This document shows, piece by piece, positions 1 to 4,615 of a DNA stretch of 6,823 nucleotides. Where the stretch lies: the NCBI GenBank assembly GCA_017388605.1, contig JAFPIE010000116.1, forward strand, positions 1-6,823, written 5' to 3'. The position numbers and the translations under genes were made by a program. Under the pieces are notes generated by a model, which was not told where the DNA came from, did no database searches, and was given only the letters and a program-made list of their open reading frames with translations. How positions within the stretch are numbered: position 1 is the first letter of the stretch; the number at the start of each line of letters is the position of its first letter. This stretch comes from Acholeplasmatales bacterium. Its GTDB lineage: Bacteria > Bacillota_I > Bacilli_A > Acholeplasmatales > Anaeroplasmataceae.

Positions 1-672
1 TGAATCATTAGATAGTCCAAAATTTAATGAATCTGAAATTAAATCCAAATAACTTGTAACTCCACCATCTAAATTAATGTATTCAGTTGTAGATGTTGTA
101 TTATTTAAATCCAAGTTCTTATATTCTACATCATATCTATACCCAAAGGTTGATGAGGTATCGTATTCTATATGCATGAAATACTTTTCATGCGTTGTTA
201 AATTTGTACTTGTTACCTTTTGAGGTAATAATGTAAATGAACCAGTATTATATGTATTGCTCTCAAATTCTAAAACATAAATTTGAAAAGCGTCACAATA
301 AATGATATCTTGATCATAAGAAATTTGTGATGAATAAAATAAATAATCGTTAGAATTATAGTAATAGTAATTATAAATCTTGAGTTTTGACATTGGGCCA
401 GAATAATTTAGTTTGATAAATTGTCTTTCGCTTGAATCAAACAAAAAATATGTTTTGGCATATGGATAATGAAAATAACCAGTAGTTGAAGTATTCAAAT
501 GTAAATCATTTGATTTTAAATTAAAAACATTTCTATTATCGTTAGAAACAGTTATAGAATCTAAACAATAATCCGTTTGAGTAGAATGTGCATAGCCACT
601 TATAGAAAAAAACAACATCAAATTTAAAAACAAAACAAGAAAAAACATACTTCTTTTCAATGTAATATTCAA
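1..672 (-). CDS. Secreted or surface-exposed hypothetical protein, C-terminus beyond the left edge
   Basis: This reading frame is open for 224 codons from a TTG at 672-670 to the left edge with no stop, so only the N-terminal part is seen. The TTG is chosen because AAGGTGGTG (690-682) lies 9 nt upstream of it; the first ATG (648-646) is more than 30 nt from that site. The N-terminus is a typical Sec signal peptide: K6-R7, a hydrophobic core from about residue 9 to 25 (MFFLVLFLNLMLFF), and a likely signal peptidase I site after G-Y-A28. The mature part is rich in Asn, Ser, Thr and Tyr, with alternating polar and aromatic residues (for example IYNYYYYNSNDY) that suggest beta-rich extracellular structure. 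No lipobox Cys and no known domain is visible; Cys36 lies just after the cleavage site but outside a lipobox. I do not recognise the family. It has its own promoter and follows a broken sigma-factor gene. Existence as a secreted protein is well supported; function is unknown. Confidence 0.8.
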   Translation of the reverse strand, partial: MNITLKRSMFFLVLFLNLMLFFSISGYAHSTQTDYCLDSITVSNDNRNVFNLKSNDLHLNTSTTGYFHYPYAKTYFLFDSSERQFIKLNYSGPMSKLKIYNYYYYNSNDYLFYSSQISYDQDIIYCDAFQIYVLEFESNTYNTGSFTLLPQKVTSTNLTTHEKYFMHIEYDTSSTFGYRYDVEYKNLDLNNTTSTTEYINLDGGVTSYLDLISDSLNFGLSNDS

Positions 673-680
673 TTTAAAAT

Positions 681-690
681 CCACCACCTT
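681..690 (-). promoter_or_regulatory. Ribosome binding site that fixes a TTG start for the secreted protein
   Basis: AAGGTGGTGG reads along the minus strand and differs from the ideal AAGGAGGTG by one base. It ends about 8-9 nt before the TTG at 672. This spacing supports TTG-672 over TTG-660 or ATG-648, and so places the positively charged N-region in front of the signal-peptide core. Confidence 0.7.
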
Positions 691-699
691 TCCAATTTA

Positions 700-728
700 A
701 TTATATCCCATCTGAAAAACACATGCAA
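700..728 (-). promoter_or_regulatory. Sigma-A-type promoter for the secreted-protein gene
   Basis: A perfect TATAAT -10 box (705-700) is preceded by a TTGCAT -35-like box (728-723, three of six consensus bases) with a 17-bp spacer. The expected start of transcription near 693 would leave a leader of about 20 nt that is almost entirely ribosome binding site. The promoter lies inside the 3' end of the sigma-factor remnant, whose stop codon TAA (703-701) overlaps the -10 box. The call rests on motif match and spacing only. Confidence 0.5.
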
Positions 729-940
729 CAAAAACAGGCTGTAAAGCATTTGGCGTTATAGGAATCCTTTTTCTCTACGAGGGTTAAATAGGTATCTTGA
801 ATCAGATCCATTACGATTTCTCTATCGGTAATGTAATTCAATATCGCAGATTTCACTAGCGATAAGGTTTCCTTATAAATTCGATCAAAGCTTTCTTCAC
901 TACCGTTTTTGTAGTCTAAAACCAGTTTTTCTAGATTCAT
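701..940 (-). pseudogene. Truncated ECF-type sigma-70 factor remnant (start of region 2 only)
   Basis: Seventy-nine codons run from ATG 940-938 to TAA 703-701. Residues 2-62 read as the start of an ECF-type sigma factor: an N-terminal LVLDYKNGSEESFDRIYKE segment (region 2.1) and then VMDLIQDTYLTLVEKKDSYN, which matches the region 2.2 core-RNA-polymerase-binding helix (pattern D-x-x-Q-[DE]-x-[FY]-x-x-[LV]). After Y61-N62 the family should continue into regions 2.3/2.4 (promoter melting and -10 recognition) and later region 4. Instead there are 17 unrelated residues rich in Cys and Phe, then a stop. The other two frames beyond position 755 also show no region 2.3/2.4 sequence, so this is a deletion or replacement rather than a simple frameshift. 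Complete ECF factors have roughly 160-190 residues, so over half is missing. The ribosome binding site is weak (GGTGAAAGAAG, 957-947). It could still be translated as a short core-binding peptide, but loss of function is more likely. Confidence 0.7.
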
Positions 941-977
941 CTTTTTCTTCTTTCACCAATATAAACGAAGAACTCAT

Positions 978-1010
978 AAATTTTTTAAAGAATTTTTTTA
1001 AAAAGTTTTT
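978..1010. promoter_or_regulatory. Spaced A/T tracts upstream of the sigma-factor remnant
   Basis: Three T-runs on the plus strand (981-986, 993-999, 1006-1010), each flanked by A-runs, have centres about 12-13 bp apart. Such tracts can bend DNA or act as UP-element-like sequence in low-GC bacteria. They lie between the operon terminator and the sigma remnant. A TATATT (963-958) is the nearest -10-like box on the minus strand, but it has no convincing -35 at 16-18 bp. The role is inferred and weak; the sequence may simply be AT-rich spacer. Confidence 0.25.
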
Positions 1011-1034
1011 CTATTATCATAATATAACTAGGAC

Positions 1035-1059
1035 AAAAAGAAAAAGAGCTGTAAGCTCT
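1035..1059 (-). terminator. Rho-independent terminator ending the alaS operon
   Basis: On the minus strand AGAGCT (1059-1054) pairs with AGCTCT (1050-1045) around a TAC loop. It is followed directly by TTTTTCTTTTT-type sequence down to 1035. It begins about 37 nt after the exonuclease stop codon. On the plus strand the same hairpin is followed by AAATCTC with no T-run, so it works in one direction only. The stem is short (6 bp), but the T-tract and position fit well. Confidence 0.8.
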
Positions 1060-1095
1060 AAATCTCATTGCTGAAATCTATTTTTTTACAGTCCC

Positions 1096-1986
1096 TTAAT
1101 CAAAATTATCTTTAATTTCTTGTGTTTTTGTTTTATAAAGAATATCTTCTCTAAAGGCTTCAAATACCTTAGCTGTAACCTCACTATCGTTAAATGCGTC
1201 ATGAACCTGTATATCTTCATTATCATAATAGATTTGGAATAGCTTAAATAAGCCTGGGTCATTTCTTAATTCATAATGCGATTTAATGAGTTGACATAAA
1301 TTCACATATCTTGTTTTATCCTTTAAGGATGGAACATTATGTAATAAATAAGAATCATTTAAAACTAAGATATCATTTTTACCATAAACTACGATAGCTG
1401 GATTATACTTTTCAATAATCTCTTTAAAATCATTATAGAAGGTTAAATAAGGAATTTGATTTTCAATGAATTCCTCATTGGTAATACCTAAGAACTTCTC
1501 TGCTCTTTTCGATAAGGTCTTTGTAATCATAGGCTCAATGAAATTTCTATATCTCATAAGCTCCTCACCATTCTTATCAAAGATGATAAAGCCAGCCTGA
1601 ATAACCTCTGTTCTAAAGCCTTTACCCTTAAAATTATAAGGAGGCATTGTCATTTCTAAATCTAAGAACATAGTATTATCTAAGCTACCTAAGAAATCAT
1701 ATAGGCTCGATGTAATATCCTTTTTATCATAATAAACTATATGATCATATAATCCTTCTGCTTCTAGACGATTTACAAAGGAAATAACATAAGCTAAATA
1801 TGGACCTCTTCTGGTAGTTTTTTCTTCATCGTATTCTAAATCAATCCAATTACCTACATATAAATATCTTTTAAAAACATTCATCTGTGAATTTTGGAAA
1901 TAAAAGAATTCTATTTTTTTATATTTTTTAATGCCGATAATTTTATTATCGAGCTCAATCATATGAATTAATCCACGGATTCGCAA
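1096..1986 (-). CDS. DEDDh-family 3'-5' exonuclease with unrecognised N-terminal extension
   Basis: The 296-residue protein carries a C-terminal DnaQ/ERI-1-like (KapD-like) exonuclease fold. All four acidic residues and the catalytic His are visible: D109 and E111 in FLDLEMTMPPY (Exo I), D205 in VVYGKNDILVLND (Exo II), and H262 with D267 in HDAFNDSEVTAKVF (Exo III). The family uses two metal ions to remove 3' nucleotides from RNA or single-stranded DNA; which substrate is used here cannot be told. Residues 1-104 precede the catalytic domain and match nothing I know, making it about 90 residues longer than B. subtilis KapD. The start is a TTG (1986-1984), 9 nt after GGAGG in a near-ideal AGGAGGTGAT; the ATG at codon 9 is too far from that site. 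The gene overlaps the MFS gene by 19 nt, which suggests coupled translation, and it is the last gene before the terminator. Confidence 0.85.
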   Translation of the reverse strand: MRIRGLIHMIELDNKIIGIKKYKKIEFFYFQNSQMNVFKRYLYVGNWIDLEYDEEKTTRRGPYLAYVISFVNRLEAEGLYDHIVYYDKKDITSSLYDFLGSLDNTMFLDLEMTMPPYNFKGKGFRTEVIQAGFIIFDKNGEELMRYRNFIEPMITKTLSKRAEKFLGITNEEFIENQIPYLTFYNDFKEIIEKYNPAIVVYGKNDILVLNDSYLLHNVPSLKDKTRYVNLCQLIKSHYELRNDPGLFKLFQIYYDNEDIQVHDAFNDSEVTAKVFEAFREDILYKTKTQEIKDNFD

Positions 1987-3224
1987 AAGATATCACCTCC
2001 TAGTGGATTGGATTTAAATCTATTTCTTAAAATGTATATACCCAATAGTATTATGGCAGCTAAAAGATATAAGCCCGCACAAATAAAGAATAATATGCTT
2101 CTTTCATCTATTGGAAGTGAATAATAAATTGCACCTCCTGCAAGTGGGCCAATGACTGCCCCTAAGGACATAAAGGATTGTCTGACACCCATAATTAGGC
2201 CTGGTGCTATTTTTATATTTTCTTGAATGAAGGAAACACTTCCTGATTCAATAATTGCCTTAGACATAATATATACCATTAATACGGTATATATCATATA
2301 AATTAAATAATCCTTATTTATGGCGAAGGTTATTACAATAGATATTGTACCTAATATTGCAAATAATATAATGGATACAATAGATTTTAATTTCTTTAAT
2401 AATATTGGAGTAATTAAAATATTCGTTATGAGTGTAACGATACCTATAATTAAATTATATAATCCAAGCTCACTTGAGGTTTTACCTATATCTGCATAAT
2501 AATAATCTAAATATCTTTGCATATTTGTAAAAACAATATTGAATAATGTTAAACAAATTAAGAAGATAATACTCCAAAGTCCAATCTTTGAAACATTCTT
2601 AATATTCTTTATAAAATTGCCTCTTTTTTGATTTTCATTATATGGTTCTTCATCAGTAAGTCTAAAGAAGAAAAATAGAATTAAGCCAAAAATAGATAGC
2701 GATATGGCCTGAATATATAATACCCATTGGTAGCTATTTAAGTTTCCACCTAAGGTATCACCTAAGACTCCACCAATGTATGAGCCTAAGGAGGAACCAA
2801 CTAAATTAAAGGATAATACCATAGGTATTAGCCTTTTCTTATCAAAGCCCTTAAGTCCCCTAGAGGTATCTAAAAAACTTATGACAGATACCATTAATCC
2901 TGCACTAAAGCAGCCACTAAAGAATCTTGCAAATATAACTAAATATATATTATCTAACAAGCCAAAGAATACCTGTCCTATAGAATATCCTATAGAACAA
3001 ATAAGTAATACAATTCTTCTTCCATATTTATCTCCAAATGAGCCCCATATAGGTGCAAATATAAGCATGCCTAAGCTCATTACAGAAAAGAATATAGAAA
3101 ATGAATATTCTATAAAGCCTCTAGCTTTAACTAAATATGGAGTTACTGGATGACCTAAATTTGTAAATATACCTATCAATAATGAGGTAATTACAATGGT
3201 AATATATCTAGGATAGCTTCTCAT
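1968..3224 (-). CDS. MFS transporter, drug:H+ antiporter-like, 12 transmembrane helices
   Basis: The 418-residue protein shows about twelve hydrophobic segments in two groups of six: roughly 7-27, 41-60, 71-90, 93-117, 133-156 and 166-188, then 213-233, 251-271, 280-300, 305-325, 343-368 and 376-399. A charged cytoplasmic loop (189-212) separates the halves. MFS motif A is clear between helices 2 and 3 (GSFGDKYGRR, 61-70). Glycine-rich motif-C-like stretches occur in helix 5 (LVGSSLGSYIGG) and helix 11 (GAVIGPLAGG), the antiporter signature of the DHA1 exporter group. The substrate cannot be read from sequence; export of a drug or metabolite by proton exchange is the family expectation. The ATG (3224-3222) overlaps the methyltransferase TGA as ATGA, with no strong ribosome binding site of its own, so translation is probably coupled. 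The 3' end contains the exonuclease ribosome binding site and start. Confidence 0.87.
   Translation of the reverse strand: MRSYPRYITIVITSLLIGIFTNLGHPVTPYLVKARGFIEYSFSIFFSVMSLGMLIFAPIWGSFGDKYGRRIVLLICSIGYSIGQVFFGLLDNIYLVIFARFFSGCFSAGLMVSVISFLDTSRGLKGFDKKRLIPMVLSFNLVGSSLGSYIGGVLGDTLGGNLNSYQWVLYIQAISLSIFGLILFFFFRLTDEEPYNENQKRGNFIKNIKNVSKIGLWSIIFLICLTLFNIVFTNMQRYLDYYYADIGKTSSELGLYNLIIGIVTLITNILITPILLKKLKSIVSIILFAILGTISIVITFAINKDYLIYMIYTVLMVYIMSKAIIESGSVSFIQENIKIAPGLIMGVRQSFMSLGAVIGPLAGGAIYYSLPIDERSILFFICAGLYLLAAIILLGIYILRNRFKSNPLGGDIFCESVD
1992..2001 (-). promoter_or_regulatory. Near-ideal ribosome binding site selecting a TTG start for the exonuclease
   Basis: AGGAGGTGAT on the minus strand matches ten bases of the anti-Shine-Dalgarno complement. 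It lies wholly inside the last codons of the MFS gene (L-G-G-D). The distance from GGAGG to the TTG at 1986 is 9 nt, while the ATG at 1964-1962 is more than 30 nt away. A strong site paired with a weak start codon is a common way to hold expression at a moderate level. Confidence 0.8.
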
Positions 3225-3868
3225 TTTTTAACTGAGATGGCTATACCATCTCCTACCTCAAATATAGTAGTATCAAAATCCTCTTTAGCTAATAATTCAT
3301 CATGGAATTGAGCCATTTTACGAATGATTCCTCTTACAGATCTAGAACAGGATTTATATTCCTCTTCGTTATCTAATACCTCAACTAAGCCATGGAATTC
3401 CATATTATCACATACAACAACACCATGGTCGGATAAAAGTGGAGTATATAAATTAAAGAATTTCATATATTGTGCCTTAGCTGCATCAATGAATATTAAA
3501 TCAAAGGTATTATCCTTAACCAAATCATAAGCTTCTAAAGCATCCTTAAATATGATATGAATCTTATCACTTAAATTGGCTTTTTTTACGTTTTCTATAG
3601 CCTGGTTATACATTTCCTCATTTCTTTCAATTGTATAAACTATAGAGCCTAAAACGGATGCCATTCTTATGGCAGAATAGCCAATGGCACAGCCAATTTC
3701 TAATATTTTCTTAGGTCTTTTTATTCGAATGATAGACTCAAGCATAGCAAGGCCATCATCTTGAATAATGGGAACATTATTTTTAATTGCATAATCTCTA
3801 AGCTCCATATCTAAGCTTGAAAATATGAGTTTATTGGTTGGCTCATGATCATTAATTTTGGCATTCAC
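3221..3868 (-). CDS. trmR: tRNA 5-hydroxyuridine methyltransferase (TrmR/YrrM-type class I O-methyltransferase)
   Basis: The predicted 215-residue protein belongs to the metal- and SAM-dependent Methyltransf_3 (COG4122) group. Motif I is KKILEIGCAIGYSAIRMAS (residues 53-71). The acidic end of the second strand is IER (80-82), followed by the DAL motif at 108-110. The metal ligands are visible as D127 in FIDAAKAQY and D153-N154 in CDNMEFHGLV. It ends with VGDGIAIS as in B. subtilis TrmR (YrrM, 217 aa). TrmR methylates 5-hydroxyuridine at tRNA wobble position 34 to give 5-methoxyuridine. The gene also sits downstream of alaS, ruvX and the DUF1292 gene, as in B. subtilis. The start is set at GTG 3868, giving family-like length. 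GTG 3877 and 3880 are alternatives, and an ATG at 3958 would add about 30 residues that only shadow the upstream gene. It overlaps DUF1292 by 17 nt and the MFS gene by 4 nt. Confidence 0.83.
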   Translation of the reverse strand: MNAKINDHEPTNKLIFSSLDMELRDYAIKNNVPIIQDDGLAMLESIIRIKRPKKILEIGCAIGYSAIRMASVLGSIVYTIERNEEMYNQAIENVKKANLSDKIHIIFKDALEAYDLVKDNTFDLIFIDAAKAQYMKFFNLYTPLLSDHGVVVCDNMEFHGLVEVLDNEEEYKSCSRSVRGIIRKMAQFHDELLAKEDFDTTIFEVGDGIAISVKK

Positions 3869-4184
3869 CGCAACCACCACATTCCTCGGCCGAATGGCAG
3901 CCTGTGCAGCCTTGGCAGCCAGATGAACAGGAATCCTCCATGCTAGAAGCATAATCATTTAATAGCTCCTCAAGCATTTCCCATTCTTCATCAGACTCAA
4001 TTCTCTCTAGGCTTCCCTTGCCATTATCCTCTGGATGATAAATTGCTGCAGAGGCACTTCCCTCTCCTCTTACTTGGAATACTACATAATCCTTATTAAA
4101 TTCTTCAGAATGATAGGTGAATAGAATATCACATAGAATTTCTTTACCATCATCCTGGATTAATGTTAATGTACGGTCTTGCAT
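3852..4184 (-). CDS. DUF1292 (YrzB-like) protein with cysteine-rich C-terminal tail
   Basis: The 110-residue protein starts at ATG 4184 with AAGGAG (4197-4192) 7 nt upstream. Residues 1-80 fit the small acidic DUF1292 family found after ruvX in many Bacillota. They hold an LTLIQDDGKEILCDILFTY start, a middle strand DYVVFQV, and an acidic end ERIESDEEWEMLEELLNDY. The family's molecular role is not known to me. The tail is unusual: Cys at 86, 90, 93, 96, 102, 105 and 108, plus His97, with CxxC-like spacing separated by Gly, Ser and Glu. This looks able to bind a metal ion or an iron-sulfur cluster, but that is inference. The ribosome binding site overlaps the ruvX stop region (11-nt gap), and the last 17 nt are shared with the methyltransferase start. 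It is most likely cytoplasmic, with no signal or membrane segment. Confidence 0.85.
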   Translation of the reverse strand: MQDRTLTLIQDDGKEILCDILFTYHSEEFNKDYVVFQVRGEGSASAAIYHPEDNGKGSLERIESDEEWEMLEELLNDYASSMEDSCSSGCQGCTGCHSAEECGGCGECQN

Positions 4185-4195
4185 AATCCCACTCC

Positions 4196-4615
4196 TTAAA
4201 AAGATTTTTTATCAAGATAGTTTTGTAAAATGACTACGGCAGCCATTTCATCCTTCTTTTCGTGTCTATCTTTTCTTCTTACATTTGCAGAAATCATAGC
4301 CTTATCTACAATCACTGTAGTTAATCTTTCGTCCATTAAAACAACCTTAATATCCGATCTTTTTTCAATTTCCGCTTTAAAATCAAAGGAGATTTGGGCT
4401 CTTACACCCTCATCTCCATTCATATGCTTAGGAAGGCCAAGTACAACAGTACTTACCTTCTCCTTCTTACATATATCGATTGTATATTCAATTGCCTTTT
4501 CATAATCATCGTCACGGAATCTTAGTGTATCATACGCTCTTGCAAGTATTCCCATTTCATCCGAAATGGCTACACCTAAGGTTCTAGACCCTAAATCAAG
4601 ACCAATATACTTCAT
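4196..4615 (-). CDS. ruvX: RuvX/YqgF family nuclease (pre-16S rRNA processing / Holliday junction resolvase-like)
   Basis: The 139-residue protein has the full RNase H-like YqgF fold at the usual length. The N-terminal motif is GLDLGSRTLGVAISD with catalytic D7. VVLGLPKHMNGDEG (57-70) is the family's second signature, MDERLTT (94-100) carries E96, and KKDEMAAVVILQNYL gives the last acidic residue, D122. In E. coli YqgF is needed for 5'-end maturation of 16S rRNA, and RuvX homologues in other bacteria cut Holliday junctions; which activity dominates here is not visible. The ATG at 4615 shares one base with the alaS stop (TAATG), and the next gene begins 11 nt after its stop. The alaS-ruvX pairing matches B. 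subtilis alaS-yrzL-yrrK, except that no ireB/yrzL gene lies between them. Confidence 0.93.
   Translation of the reverse strand: MKYIGLDLGSRTLGVAISDEMGILARAYDTLRFRDDDYEKAIEYTIDICKKEKVSTVVLGLPKHMNGDEGVRAQISFDFKAEIEKRSDIKVVLMDERLTTVIVDKAMISANVRRKDRHEKKDEMAAVVILQNYLDKKSF

Noticed and set aside
701..757. Programmed or accidental frameshift continuing the sigma factor
   Set aside because: Neither of the other two minus-strand frames after codon 62 encodes region 2.3/2.4-like sequence, and both soon reach stops, so a single-base shift does not restore the protein.
971..1020. A/T tracts considered as a second terminator or a CRISPR-like repeat
   Set aside because: There is no G/C-containing stem beside the T-runs and no repeat-spacer pattern; the stretch is too simple to be either.
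1961..1964. ATG at codon 9 as the exonuclease start
   Set aside because: The near-perfect AGGAGGTGAT sits 9 nt before the TTG at 1986 and more than 30 nt before this ATG, and no second ribosome binding site lies between.
2776..3153. Plus-strand open frame of 125 codons opposite the MFS gene
   Set aside because: It mirrors a clear 12-helix transporter on the minus strand, and its composition shows no family likeness. The same holds for plus-strand frames at 3324-3530, 4230-4505 and 4718-4957.
3869..3958. Longer methyltransferase start at ATG 3958
   Set aside because: The added residues are simply the Cys-rich DUF1292 tail read in another frame, there is no fitting ribosome binding site, and the family length and N-terminus fit a GTG start near 3868.
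3221..4184. Mollicute genetic code with TGA as tryptophan
   Set aside because: TGA closes the trmR frame at the expected family C-terminus, and the tryptophans checked in the other genes (for example in the exonuclease GNWID and the last codon at the right edge) are TGG.
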